64,000 nt of DNA, from assembly GCF_900240975.1 (NCBI RefSeq), contig NZ_LT968776.1, positions 1,654,983-1,718,982 on the forward strand, given 5' to 3'. The DNA is from Mycobacterium sp. 4858. Lineage in GTDB: Bacteria; Actinomycetota; Actinomycetes; Mycobacteriales; Mycobacteriaceae. A model generated the notes under the pieces. That model was not told the DNA's origin. It did not search any database and saw only the letters and a list, made by a program, of their open reading frames with translations. The number at the start of each line of letters is the position of its first letter. Positions within the stretch are counted from its first letter, which is position 1. A program made the translations under genes and the position numbers. Below are positions 18,582 through 26,569 of the stretch, piece after piece.

Positions 18582-18610
18582 TTAAGTTAATTAACCGTTA
18601 ACCAACTTAA
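18582..18610. promoter_or_regulatory. 29-bp near-perfect palindrome upstream of the MMPL gene (candidate operator)
   Basis: Centred on C18596, 12 of 14 base pairs match. The outer arms are TTAAGTT (18582-18588) and AACTTAA (18604-18610); the inner arms TTAAC/GTTAA flank the central C. It is strikingly AT-rich for this genome and lies in the 129-base gap between the methyltransferase stop and the MMPL start. Size and symmetry fit a TetR-family dimer or dimer-of-dimers site. No regulator gene is adjacent. Confidence 0.65.
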
Positions 18611-18627
18611 CGGAGGCCGTGCACCGG

Positions 18628-19491
18628 CTAGGCGCGCGTCGCGGTGAGGTATTCCGGGACGAACTCGGTGCCGCCGCCCCGCCTCAGCGGTGACACCACG
18701 CCGCCCGGCAGGCCGGTGTCGTTGCGCCGCACAGTCTCCCAGCCGCGGGCGGCCAGGTAGTCGGGGACATGGTGGTACTGCCCCGCATGGGTCAGGCTGG
18801 CCAGGTCGACGTCCAACCCGCGGCGGCGCCACCCCTCGACGAACGACCGCTCCGCTTCCAGCTGCAAGGGCGTCCACGTCGGCATGTGGTCGGCGGCCAA
18901 CCGGCTGCCTGGGGCGCTCATCGCGGTGACCCCCTGCAGCACCCGGTCCTGCACGTCGGGCGTCAGGTAGCCGATCAGCAACTGCTCGGCGATCCACACC
19001 GCGGGCGCGGTGGCGTCGAAGCCGACCCGCAGCAGCGCGGCCGGCCAATCCCGATGCAGGTCGACGCCGACGGCGCGCCGGCTCGCGGTCAGTTCGGCGC
19101 CCAGCCCGCGCAGCACCCCGGACTTGAAGTCGAGCGCCTCGGGCCGGTCGATCTCATAGACGGTCGTGCCGGGCGGCCACCACAACCGGTAGGCGCGGGT
19201 ATCCAGCCCCGCCGCCAGGATCACCACCTGGCGCAGGCCCGCCCTCCCGGCTTCGGCGGCGAACTCGTCGACGGACCGGCACCAGGCCGCGCAGATGTCC
19301 AGGAACCGCGGGCCGGCGATGTCGTCCGCGGCGAACCGGTCGTCGTCGATCACCCGCACGAGGCGGTCGACGCCGGCGGCGCGCAACAACGGTTCGGCGA
19401 AGGGATCGCTCAGCAGGCCCTTGTTGGTGGCGACGGCCCGGGCGGCCGCGCCGAATGCCGCGGTCACCGCAACGCCCACCGTCGCCGCCAT
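18628..19491 (-). CDS. SAM-dependent methyltransferase, TIGR00027/LCM-like mycobacterial family
   Basis: 287 residues. The segment VVILAAGLDTRAYRL is the SAM-binding motif typical of the large mycobacterial TIGR00027 family, which is related to leucine carboxyl methyltransferases. The acidic loop VYEIDRPEALDFK and WIAEQLLIGYL follow as in homologues. These enzymes are proposed to O-methylate small molecules or lipids, mostly without known substrates. The start lies 3 bases after the stop of the DUF3054 gene, forming a two-gene unit. The next gene in the same direction is the MMPL transporter across the palindromic site, so lipid modification coupled to export is a loose inference. Confidence 0.9.
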   Translation of the reverse strand: MAATVGVAVTAAFGAAARAVATNKGLLSDPFAEPLLRAAGVDRLVRVIDDDRFAADDIAGPRFLDICAAWCRSVDEFAAEAGRAGLRQVVILAAGLDTRAYRLWWPPGTTVYEIDRPEALDFKSGVLRGLGAELTASRRAVGVDLHRDWPAALLRVGFDATAPAVWIAEQLLIGYLTPDVQDRVLQGVTAMSAPGSRLAADHMPTWTPLQLEAERSFVEGWRRRGLDVDLASLTHAGQYHHVPDYLAARGWETVRRNDTGLPGGVVSPLRRGGGTEFVPEYLTATRA

Positions 19492-19494
19492 GGG

Positions 19495-19857
19495 TCAGGC
19501 GCCGGACCGGCGCCGCAGGGCCAGCCCGGCGATCGCTCGCCAGCCGAGCAGCAACAACGCGGTGACCGAGGCCGCCACCACCACGAAACTGGCCGCCACA
19601 CCCGCGGAAGTGGCCTTGCGCAACGCCATGCCGACCACGACGGTGCACAGCCAGACCACCACCCCGGTCGGCACCACCGCCGTGGGGCGCTGCCAGGCGC
19701 GGGATGCCAGCCACCCGACGACGGTGCCGGTGAGAAACGGCCAGGCGGTGGTGGCGACGCCGGTGATGTTGAGCCCTTCGTCGTGACTGCGGCGGCCGAC
19801 GGCGCAGAAGACCACCACACCGATGACGTCGAGGCCCAGCCACACCAGCCGTCGCAT
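19495..19857 (-). CDS. DUF3054 family small membrane protein
   Basis: 120 residues with four predicted membrane helices (about 5-20, 38-52, 60-80 and 88-108). The features VVFCAVGRRSHDEG near the N-terminus and WPFLTGTVVGWL in the middle are typical of the actinobacterial DUF3054 family. The function is unknown. It is first in a tight pair with the methyltransferase and is divergent from the SDR gene, with 68 bases between start codons. Confidence 0.88.
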   Translation of the reverse strand: MRRLVWLGLDVIGVVVFCAVGRRSHDEGLNITGVATTAWPFLTGTVVGWLASRAWQRPTAVVPTGVVVWLCTVVVGMALRKATSAGVAASFVVVAASVTALLLLGWRAIAGLALRRRSGA

Positions 19858-19925
19858 GTCGCGAGACTACCGGGGCGGGCGCCGTCCTTGACCCCGCCAC
19901 CGCGGTGAACCTAACTTCGTCGGCA

Positions 19926-20672
19926 ATGAACGTGCATTCACCGGGGCGCCTCGCGCTCGTGACCGGCGCCGGCTCGGGCATCGGCAGGGCGATAGCGCTG
20001 GCGTTCGCCGCACAGGGCGACCGGGTGATCGCCGCCGACCTGGACGAGGCCGCCGCGGCGGCCACCGCCGAGCAGCACCGCGACCTGGTCACCGCGCTGC
20101 CGGTCGATGTCGCCGACCCGGCCCGGGTCGACGCCCTGCGCGACGCCACCCACGCCGAAGCCGGCGGCCCCGACATCGTGGTCAACGCCGCCGGCTGGGA
20201 CCGCACCGACCAATTCCTCAACGCCACACCGGAATTCGCGGCCAAGGTGGTCGCGATCAACTACCTCGGGCCGGTGCACGTCTGCGCCGCGTTCCTGCCG
20301 GGGATGATCGACACCCACGGCGGAGGCCGCGTGGTCAACGTCGCCAGCGACGCGGGCCGCGTCGGCAGCGCCGGGGAATCCATCTACGCGGGCGCCAAGG
20401 GCGGGGTGATCGCGCTGACCAAATCGCTGGCCCGGGAGATGGCCCGCCACCGGATCACGGTGAACTGCGTGTGCCCGGGCCCGACGGACACGCCGCTGTT
20501 CCACGCCCAGCCCGAGAAGCTGAAAGAGGCGCTGGTCAAAGCCATCCCGTTTCGCCGGCTGGCCCGGCCCGAGGAGGTCGCCGCACCCGTGCTGTTCTTC
20601 GCCTCGCCCGCCGCGTCGTTCATCACCGGACAGGTGATCAGCGTCAGCGGCGGCCTGACGATGGCGGGTTAG
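19926..20672 (+). CDS. SDR family NAD(P)-dependent oxidoreductase
   Basis: 248 residues from the ATG at 19926 (a GTG at 19905 would add 7). Classical SDR features are TGAGSGIGRA for the nucleotide, NAAG, catalytic Ser in NVASD, and Tyr/Lys in YAGAKGG. The C-terminal SGGLTMAG resembles 2-hydroxycyclohexanecarboxyl-CoA and 3-oxoacyl-ACP reductase-like SDRs. The acyl-CoA dehydrogenase gene follows 16 bases downstream, so a role in acyl-CoA degradation is likely. Neither candidate start has a strong Shine-Dalgarno. Confidence 0.88.
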   Translation: MNVHSPGRLALVTGAGSGIGRAIALAFAAQGDRVIAADLDEAAAAATAEQHRDLVTALPVDVADPARVDALRDATHAEAGGPDIVVNAAGWDRTDQFLNATPEFAAKVVAINYLGPVHVCAAFLPGMIDTHGGGRVVNVASDAGRVGSAGESIYAGAKGGVIALTKSLAREMARHRITVNCVCPGPTDTPLFHAQPEKLKEALVKAIPFRRLARPEEVAAPVLFFASPAASFITGQVISVSGGLTMAG

Positions 20673-20688
20673 TGGCAGGCTGAGACCC

Positions 20689-21873
20689 ATGAGCACCCAC
20701 AAACCTCCCGCCTTCGACCGGTACGACCCGCTGGGCCTGGACGCCTCGTTGTCCGACGACGAGCTCGCGCTGCGCGACACCGTACGGAGGTTCTGCGCCG
20801 AGCACGTCGCCCCGCACATCGCGGAGTGGTTCGAGATCGGCGACCTGCCGGTCCGCGAGCTCGCCAAGGGATTCGGCCAGCTCGGACTGCTGGGCATGCA
20901 CCTGGAGGGCTACGGCTGCGGCGGGGCCTCGGCGGTGCACTACGGCCTGGCCTGCGTGGAGCTGGAGGCCGCCGACTCCGGCCTGCGGTCGATGGTCTCG
21001 GTGCAGGGTTCGCTGGCGATGTTCGCGATCTGGAACTTCGGGTCCGAGGAACAGAAACAGGAGTGGCTGCCCGCGATGGCGTCGGGCGAGCTGCTGGGCT
21101 GCTTCGGGCTGACCGAACCCGACGTGGGATCCGACCCGGCCGCGATGAAAACCCGTGCGCGGCGCGACGGTTCGGACTGGGTGCTGGACGGCCGCAAACT
21201 GTGGATCACCAACGGCTCGGTCGCCGACGTCGCGGTCGTGTGGGCCACCACCGACGACGGGGTCCGCGGTTTCATCGTCCCCACCAAGACGCCGGGCTTC
21301 TCCGCCAACACCATTCACCACAAGCTGTCGCTACGGGCCTCGATCACCAGCGAGTTGGTGCTCGACGGCGTGCGCCTGCCCGCCGACGCGATGCTGCCGG
21401 AGGCCAAAGGCCTGCGGGGACCGCTGTCGTGTTTGTCCGAGGCGCGGTACGGGATCATCTGGGGTTCGATGGGCGCGGCGCGGTCGGCCTGGCAGGCCGC
21501 CCTCGACTACGCCATGCAGCGCACGCAATTCGGGCGCCCGATCGCCGGATTCCAGCTGACCCAGGCCAAGCTGGTCGACATGGCGGTGGAACTGCACAAG
21601 GGTCAACTGCTCTCGCTGCACCTCGGCCGCCTCAAGGACAGCGTCGGGCTGCGCCCCGAGCAGGTGAGCTTCGGCAAGCTGAACAACACCCGCGAGGCCA
21701 TCAAGATCTGCCGGACCGCACGAACGATCCTGGGCGGCAACGGGATATCGCTCGAGTATCCGGTGATCCGGCACATGGTCAACCTGGAGTCGGTGCTCAC
21801 CTACGAGGGCACGCCCGAGATGCACCAGCTGGTCCTCGGCCAGGCCTTCACCGGCAGCGACGCCTTCCGGTAA
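20689..21873 (+). CDS. fadE7: Acyl-CoA dehydrogenase, glutaryl-CoA dehydrogenase-like (FadE7-type)
   Basis: 394 residues, full family length. The N-terminal helical domain, the beta-domain motifs CFGLTEPDVGSDP and WITNGSVADV, and the catalytic Glu in LTYEGTPEMHQLVLG match glutaryl-CoA dehydrogenases. Arg in LSEARYGI and QFGRPI fit the flavin- and substrate-binding segments. From memory the M. tuberculosis counterpart is fadE7 (Rv0400c, 395 residues), near ndhA and a small secreted protein as here. It sits between the SDR (16-base gap) and the TetR gene (13-base gap), suggesting one operon. The exact substrate is unproven; an alpha,beta-desaturation, possibly with decarboxylation, is expected. 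Confidence 0.92.
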   Translation: MSTHKPPAFDRYDPLGLDASLSDDELALRDTVRRFCAEHVAPHIAEWFEIGDLPVRELAKGFGQLGLLGMHLEGYGCGGASAVHYGLACVELEAADSGLRSMVSVQGSLAMFAIWNFGSEEQKQEWLPAMASGELLGCFGLTEPDVGSDPAAMKTRARRDGSDWVLDGRKLWITNGSVADVAVVWATTDDGVRGFIVPTKTPGFSANTIHHKLSLRASITSELVLDGVRLPADAMLPEAKGLRGPLSCLSEARYGIIWGSMGAARSAWQAALDYAMQRTQFGRPIAGFQLTQAKLVDMAVELHKGQLLSLHLGRLKDSVGLRPEQVSFGKLNNTREAIKICRTARTILGGNGISLEYPVIRHMVNLESVLTYEGTPEMHQLVLGQAFTGSDAFR

Positions 21874-21886
21874 GAGCGGGAAGGAC

Positions 21887-22246
21887 ATGGCCCTCGATTA
21901 CGGCGAGCTTCCGCTACAGGAGGCCGTCCGCGCGGCCCGGACCACCGCGCGCCGACGCCAGCTGCTCGACGCCGCGGTCAAGGCGATGGAAACGCACGGC
22001 TTCCACCAGACGTCCATGCAGGACCTGGCCGCCGAGGCCAAGGTCAGCGTCGGCCTCATCTACACCTACTTCGGTGGCAAGGAAGAGCTGCTGCTCGCCC
22101 ACGGCTGGGCGCTCAAGCACTGGCATTTCGGGCCGGTCCACACCTGCGAGCAGTACATCCGGCTGCAGACCCGCCACGTGCTCGACGCCCTGGTGTGCGA
22201 GAACCGTCGCGCCGACTACGCGCACGTGCTGGAATGGAAGGCATGA
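21887..22246 (+). CDS. Truncated TetR family transcriptional regulator
   Basis: 119 residues against roughly 190-220 for the family. Residues about 20-70 are a clear TetR DNA-binding domain (RRRQLLDAAVKAME, TSMQDLAAEAKVSVGLIYTYFGGKEELLL). The remaining 50 residues (HGWALKHWHF to VLEWKA) do not resemble a normal ligand-binding domain, which is mostly missing. I see no matching fragment in the other frames nearby, so an internal deletion is more likely than a simple frameshift. The Shine-Dalgarno GGGAAGG is good. The stop overlaps the next start (ATGA). It may bind DNA without ligand control or be decaying. Confidence 0.75.
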   Translation: MALDYGELPLQEAVRAARTTARRRQLLDAAVKAMETHGFHQTSMQDLAAEAKVSVGLIYTYFGGKEELLLAHGWALKHWHFGPVHTCEQYIRLQTRHVLDALVCENRRADYAHVLEWKA

Positions 22247-22863
22247 CAGGCACCGCGCTCCGCAGCCTGGTCGCGACGCTGGCGCTGGCCCTGGGTGCCG
22301 CGGCTGCCGGCGTCCCGCCGGCCGGCGCCGACCCCACCGCCGCGCTGCCCCCGATGACGTCGACCGGCGGCGGGCCGATCATCGGCGGCGGCAGCAACGC
22401 CGGCATCGCGGCGCAGCTGTTCAGCTTCGGCACCCCCAACGTGCAAGAGGTCGACGGCTCGGACGCCGCCCAATTCATCACGGCCGCCGCAGGTAGCGCC
22501 AATCAGCAACTGGCCGCGCCCTTCTCGCTCATGCGCCGGGCGCTGGCCTGCCAGACCAACAATGCCGGGTTCGGGGCGCGCGCCTATCGGCGCAGCGACG
22601 GGCAATGGGGAGGCGCGATGGTGGTCGCCGCCAAGAGCGCGACACCCAACGTCGACGGGCTGGTGGGCTGCGCCAAGACGAACTGGCGCCGGGCCACGGC
22701 CGGCGCCCAGAGTTCGGCCTGCAACAGCGGTTGGAGCACCCCCAACACCTACGAGAGCCGCCGCGGCGAGACCTACTACGTCCTGCTGGCCGGCACCGCC
22801 GACGACTTCTGCACCGCCGTCAACGGCAAGTTCAAGGACAACTCCAACGGGTGGCCGTTCTAG
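22243..22863 (+). CDS. Secreted protein with signal peptide (Rv0398c-like), unknown function
   Basis: 206 residues from the ATG that overlaps the TetR stop by 4 bases; an ATG 3 codons earlier is possible. A hydrophobic segment (about 5-20) ends in PPAGADP, a good Sec signal with AxA-type cleavage. The mature part has four cysteines (in LACQT, VGCAK, SACNS and DFCTA), likely two disulfides, and a conserved-looking C-terminus DNSNGWPF. From memory M. tuberculosis Rv0398c is a 213-residue secreted protein in the same neighbourhood. No enzymatic motif is visible. Confidence 0.82.
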   Translation: MTGTALRSLVATLALALGAAAAGVPPAGADPTAALPPMTSTGGGPIIGGGSNAGIAAQLFSFGTPNVQEVDGSDAAQFITAAAGSANQQLAAPFSLMRRALACQTNNAGFGARAYRRSDGQWGGAMVVAAKSATPNVDGLVGCAKTNWRRATAGAQSSACNSGWSTPNTYESRRGETYYVLLAGTADDFCTAVNGKFKDNSNGWPF

Positions 22864-22949
22864 CGGACGGGTGCGAAAGATGCTGCGCGCGTGACGAATT
22901 GGCCGTAGATCCACGCTGCCGCCGTCCCGTGCCGCGAAGGGCGGGCTCA

Positions 22950-22972
22950 CCATCGGCGAATCTCGCCGATGG
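22950..22972. terminator. 10-bp perfect hairpin downstream of the secreted-protein gene
   Basis: Arms CCATCGGCGA (22950-22959) and TCGCCGATGG (22963-22972) enclose a 3-base loop. It lies 87 bases after the stop at 22863. No T-run follows, so it would be a mycobacterial-type hairpin terminator or an mRNA-stabilising 3' structure. Confidence 0.5.
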
Positions 22973-23039
22973 CCGCAATCGATGCGGTCCGTTGTTCGGG
23001 CGCATTGAATTCAATTGATTCGGCACGCCCCATGGCACT

Positions 23040-23068
23040 CGCGCCGAACAGTCGGCGCGCGCATTTTT
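23040..23068 (+). terminator. Intrinsic terminator-like hairpin with T-run
   Basis: An 8-bp stem, CGCGCCGA (23040-23047) with TCGGCGCG (23052-23059), and a 4-base loop. It is followed within 4 bases by ATTTTT. This is the best U-tracted terminator on the plus strand between the secreted-protein gene and the small lipoprotein ORF. Confidence 0.6.
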
Positions 23069-23162
23069 CGAAATCCGTTCGCGGACCTGCCATCACAACG
23101 TACACTTCCGCCATCGGGCAATCAGTAACCAGCGAATTGTCCTCCAGGAACGGGGTGGTGTT

Positions 23163-23282
23163 GTGTCACGATTGACCGGAAAAATCCTTCTCGCAGCGAT
23201 GCTCGGCTTCACCGTCTGCGCGGCTTCGGGTTGTACGACGCCGATAACGATTGATTGCGGTCCGTCCTTGACCTGCCAATAG
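23163..23282 (+). CDS. Small lipoprotein-like or secreted peptide (39 residues), undescribed
   Basis: A GTG preceded by AGGAACGGGG opens a 39-residue protein. It has a positively charged start (MSRLTGK), a hydrophobic core (ILLAAMLGFTVCA) and a possible lipobox ASGC at about residues 21-24. A short mature tail TTPITIDCGPSLTCQ carries two more cysteines. It is isolated: a terminator-like hairpin lies about 95 bases upstream and a strong 16-bp hairpin lies 10 bases downstream, which supports an independent transcript. I recognise no family. The alternative is chance, but the ribosome site, signal peptide and terminator together argue against that. Confidence 0.6.
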   Translation: MSRLTGKILLAAMLGFTVCAASGCTTPITIDCGPSLTCQ

Positions 23283-23292
23283 CGGCAAGGTG

Positions 23293-23334
23293 ACGAATTG
23301 GGTCGCGCTTCATTCGCGCGGCCCAATTCGTTTG
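23293..23334. terminator. Strong 16-bp hairpin terminator
   Basis: The left arm ACGAATTGGG-T-CGCGC (23293-23308) pairs with GCGCG-G-CCCAATTCGT (23316-23331), with one G-T pair and a 7-base loop, then TTTG. It lies 10 bases after the small lipoprotein-like ORF. Confidence 0.7.
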
Positions 23335-23483
23335 CCCACAGTTCGTGCCGGATTGTCCAGTGGCACAGCCGGTTCTGTGGGCTCTCTCGCCGGTTCGGGC
23401 CGCGCCGTGTCATTCGCCCGGTCGAAGTCGTACGGTGGACGTACATTCAGCGTCCAGAACGACACGGCCAATAAGGGGTGAGC

Positions 23484-24863
23484 ATGTCTCGTCATCGCGT
23501 CGTCATCATCGGAAGCGGGTTCGGTGGCCTGAACGCCGCGAAGGCGCTCAAACGCGCCGACGTCGACGTCACCCTGGTCTCGAAGACCACGACTCACCTC
23601 TTCCAGCCCTTGTTGTACCAGGTCGCCACCGGCATCCTGTCCGAAGGCGACATCGCCCCGACCACCCGCCTGATCCTGCGGCGGCAGAAGAACGTCCGGG
23701 TGCTGTGGGGCGAGGTCAGCGGGATCGACCTGACCGCCAAGACCGTCACGTCGCACCTGATGGGCATGCAGACGGTCACGCCGTTCGACAGCCTGATCGT
23801 GGCCGCCGGCGCCCAGCAGTCCTACTTCGGCAACGACGAGTACGCCGCCTTCGCGCCCGGCATGAAGAGCATCGACGACGCCCTCGAGCTGCGGGCCCGC
23901 ATCCTCGGTGCGTTCGAGGCCGCTGAGGTGGCCACCGACCCGGAGGAACGGCGGCGCCGGCTGACGTTCGTCGTCGTGGGCGCCGGGCCGACGGGTGTGG
24001 AGCTGGCCGGCGAGATCGTCCAGCTCGCCGAGCGCACCCTGGCCGGGGCGTTCCGGACCATCACGCCCAGCGAATGCCGGGTCATTCTGCTCGACGCGGC
24101 GCCGGCGGTCTTGCCGCCGATGGGCGAGAACCTGGGCCTCAAGGCGCACCGTCGGCTGGAGAAGATGGGTGTCGAGATCCAGCTCAACGCGATGGTCACC
24201 GCGGTGGACTACATGGGCATCACGGTCAAGGAGAAGGACGGCACCGAGCGGCGCATCGAGTGCGCGTGCAAGGTGTGGGCGGCCGGCGTGCAGGCCAGCG
24301 GTCTGGGCAAGATGGTCGCCGAGCAGTCCGACGGCACCGAGACCGACCGGGCCGGACGCGTGATCGTCGAGCCCGACCTCAGCGTCAAGGGCCACCCCTA
24401 CGTGTTCGTCGTCGGCGACCTGATGTCCGTGCCCGGCGTCCCGGGGATGGCCCAGGGCGCGATCCAAGGGGCGCACTACGTCACCACGCTGATCAAGCAG
24501 GCGGCGAAGGGCACCGACGATCCGGCCAACCGCAAGCCGTTCAAGTACTTCGACAAGGGCAGCATGGCCCTCATCTCGCGGTACAGCGCCGTCGCCAAGG
24601 TCGGCAAGCTGGAGTTCGGGGGCTTCATCGCCTGGTTGGCGTGGCTGCTGCTGCACCTGTTGTACCTGGTCGGGTTCCGCAACCGCCTAGCCGCCATGTT
24701 CTCCTGGGGCATCTCCTTTTTGGGGCGCACCCGCGGCCAGATGGCGATCACCAGCCAGATGATGTACGCCCGGCCGGTGGTGGACTGGGTGGAGCGACAG
24801 GCACAAGAGGGGACGCTGGCGGCGGCCGAACGCATCGAGGCGGCCGAGAAACAGGCCGGTTAG
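23484..24863 (+). CDS. ndhA: Type II NADH dehydrogenase (NdhA/Ndh)
   Basis: 459 residues from the ATG at 23484, which has AAGGGG five bases upstream; a GTG at 23478 is too close to that site. The FAD motif is GSGFGGLNAAK near residue 10. The NAD motif is GAGPTGVELAGE near 165, and the second FAD motif is VFVVGDL. C-terminal membrane-anchoring helices include AWLAWLLLHLLYLVGF. It transfers electrons from NADH to menaquinone without proton pumping. By recalled position (convergent with metZ) it corresponds to ndhA, although it looks at least as similar to ndh (Rv1854c), so the paralogue assignment is uncertain. Confidence 0.93.
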   Translation: MSRHRVVIIGSGFGGLNAAKALKRADVDVTLVSKTTTHLFQPLLYQVATGILSEGDIAPTTRLILRRQKNVRVLWGEVSGIDLTAKTVTSHLMGMQTVTPFDSLIVAAGAQQSYFGNDEYAAFAPGMKSIDDALELRARILGAFEAAEVATDPEERRRRLTFVVVGAGPTGVELAGEIVQLAERTLAGAFRTITPSECRVILLDAAPAVLPPMGENLGLKAHRRLEKMGVEIQLNAMVTAVDYMGITVKEKDGTERRIECACKVWAAGVQASGLGKMVAEQSDGTETDRAGRVIVEPDLSVKGHPYVFVVGDLMSVPGVPGMAQGAIQGAHYVTTLIKQAAKGTDDPANRKPFKYFDKGSMALISRYSAVAKVGKLEFGGFIAWLAWLLLHLLYLVGFRNRLAAMFSWGISFLGRTRGQMAITSQMMYARPVVDWVERQAQEGTLAAAERIEAAEKQAG

Positions 24864-24871
24864 CTCCCGGA

Positions 24872-26098
24872 CTAGGTCAATGCCTGGTCGATGTCGGCGA
24901 TCAGGTCGTCGGTGCCCTCGAGCCCCACGGAGATCCGGACCACGTTGTCCCCGAGGCCGATCGCGGCGCGGCCCTCCGGGCCCATCGCGCGGTGGGTGGT
25001 GGTGGCGGGATGTGTGACAAGGGATTTGGCGTCGCCCAGATTGTTGGAGATGTCGATCAGCCGCAGCTTGTCCAGCACCTCGAAGGCCCGTTGTTTGGCG
25101 GCGCTTTCGGGACAGTCGAGCGCGAAGGTGATCACCGTCCCGCCGCCGGACATCTGGCGCTTGGCCAGGTCGTATTGCGGGTGCGACGGCAGGTACGGGT
25201 AGCGCACCCAGCTCACCGCCGGGTGGGTCTGCAGGAATTCCGCGATCCGGTGCGCCGAGGAATTGCTGTACTGGACCCGGATGGCCAGCGTCTCAAGTCC
25301 TTTCACCAACACCCAGGCGTTGAACGCGCTCAGCGCCGGTCCGGTGTGCCGCATCAGCTTCTGCACCGGGCCGTCGATGTACTCCTTGTCGCCGAGGATG
25401 GCGCCGCCGAGCACCCGGCCCTGGCCGTCGATGTGCTTGGTGCCCGAGTACACCACCACGTCGACGCCGAGCGGAATGCCCTGCTGCAACAGCGGCGTGG
25501 CGAAGACGTTGTCCAGCACCACCTTCGCCCCCGCGGCGTGCGCGAGCTCGACCACCGCGGCGATGTCCACCAGCGACTGCATCGGGTTGGACGGCGTCTC
25601 GAAGAACACGGCCTGGGTGGGGACGGACAGCGCCTCCTCCCACTGCGCCAGGTCGTCGCCGTCGACGAACACTGTTTCGACACCCCAGCGCGGCAGGATC
25701 TCGTTGCACACCACGAAGCACGACCCGAACAGGCTGCGCGAGGCGACCAACCGGTCCCCGGCCGCCAGCAGCGCGCCCAGCGAGGTGAACACCGCCGCCA
25801 TGCCGCTCGCGGTGGCGAACGCCGCGGGCGCGCCCTCGATGAGGCGCAACCGCTCCTCGAACATCGACACGGTCGGATTCCCGTACCGCGAGTACACGAA
25901 GTGGTCCAGCTCGCCCGTGAACGAGCGCTCCGCGACGGCCGCCGAGGAATAGACGTAGCCGGACGTCAAGAACATCGCCTCGGCGGTCTCGTCGAACCCC
26001 GAGCGCAACAGCCCGCCGCGCACGCCGATGGTGGCCGGGCTGACGCCGTCGGGCAGCGCCTTGGGTGTGCGGACGGAGTCCCCCGGCGGGGAGCTCAC
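24872..26098 (-). CDS. metZ: O-succinylhomoserine sulfhydrylase MetZ
   Basis: 408 residues from a GTG overlapping the rhodanese stop (GTGA); the M. tuberculosis protein is about 406. It is a Cys/Met-metabolism PLP enzyme. Markers are YSRYGNPTVSMFEERL near the N-terminus, the PLP-lysine loop YSGTKHIDGQGRVLGG, and LVTHPATTTHRAM near the C-terminus. It makes homocysteine from O-succinylhomoserine and sulfide. It is last in a purT-rhodanese-metZ operon, where the rhodanese could supply or handle sulfur. It converges on the NADH dehydrogenase gene with 8 bases between stops. Confidence 0.95.
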   Translation of the reverse strand: MSSPPGDSVRTPKALPDGVSPATIGVRGGLLRSGFDETAEAMFLTSGYVYSSAAVAERSFTGELDHFVYSRYGNPTVSMFEERLRLIEGAPAAFATASGMAAVFTSLGALLAAGDRLVASRSLFGSCFVVCNEILPRWGVETVFVDGDDLAQWEEALSVPTQAVFFETPSNPMQSLVDIAAVVELAHAAGAKVVLDNVFATPLLQQGIPLGVDVVVYSGTKHIDGQGRVLGGAILGDKEYIDGPVQKLMRHTGPALSAFNAWVLVKGLETLAIRVQYSNSSAHRIAEFLQTHPAVSWVRYPYLPSHPQYDLAKRQMSGGGTVITFALDCPESAAKQRAFEVLDKLRLIDISNNLGDAKSLVTHPATTTHRAMGPEGRAAIGLGDNVVRISVGLEGTDDLIADIDQALT

Positions 26099-26529
26099 AG
26101 CTGCTTCCAGGGCAATCCGATGGCGCGCCAGCCCGATTCCCCGCGCTGCCCCGCCGCGTTGACGTGGCCTTCGAATCCGTCCAGCACGTTGTAGGCCGGG
26201 GTGATGCCGGCCCGGGTAGCGGCCTCGGCCGCGCCGATCGACCGGTTGCCCGAGCGGCACAGGAAGACCACCGGCCGCTCGGCCTCGGCGTCAGGCACGC
26301 GATCGCGCAGCTCGTCGGTGAAGTTGGCGTTGAGCCTGCCGTCGGAGGTGTTCCACTCGATGAACACCACCTCGCGACCCAGGCTGGACAGGTCTGGCAC
26401 GCCGACGAACCGCCACTCGGCGTCGGTGCGCACGTCGACCAGCACCGCATCCGGATTGTCGTTGAGCAGCTGCCATGCCTGCTGGGGCGTGATGTCTCCG
26501 GCGTAGGAACCCGGGCGCTCTGTGCTCAT
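26095..26529 (-). CDS. Rhodanese-like sulfurtransferase
   Basis: 144 residues from the ATG at 26529; an upstream in-frame start at 26553 adds 8. A single rhodanese domain has AVLVDVRTDAEW and the active-site loop CRSGNRS with the catalytic Cys, so it should be active, moving sulfane sulfur. It corresponds to Rv0390 as recalled. The 4-base overlap with metZ suggests coupled expression and a role in sulfur assimilation into homocysteine. Confidence 0.93.
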   Translation of the reverse strand: MSTERPGSYAGDITPQQAWQLLNDNPDAVLVDVRTDAEWRFVGVPDLSSLGREVVFIEWNTSDGRLNANFTDELRDRVPDAEAERPVVFLCRSGNRSIGAAEAATRAGITPAYNVLDGFEGHVNAAGQRGESGWRAIGLPWKQL

Positions 26530-26569
26530 GACCCCGAATCGTAACGAGGTCACCGCAGCGGGGGATAAC

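Noticed and set aside
22969..23175. 68-residue plus-strand open frame in the ndhA upstream region
   Set aside because: Reads through a terminator-like hairpin and overlaps the ribosome site of the small lipoprotein-like ORF; no signal or motif.
24074..26194. 706-codon plus-strand frame across ndhA and metZ
   Set aside because: Covers two convergent, clearly identified genes in the wrong frame and strand.
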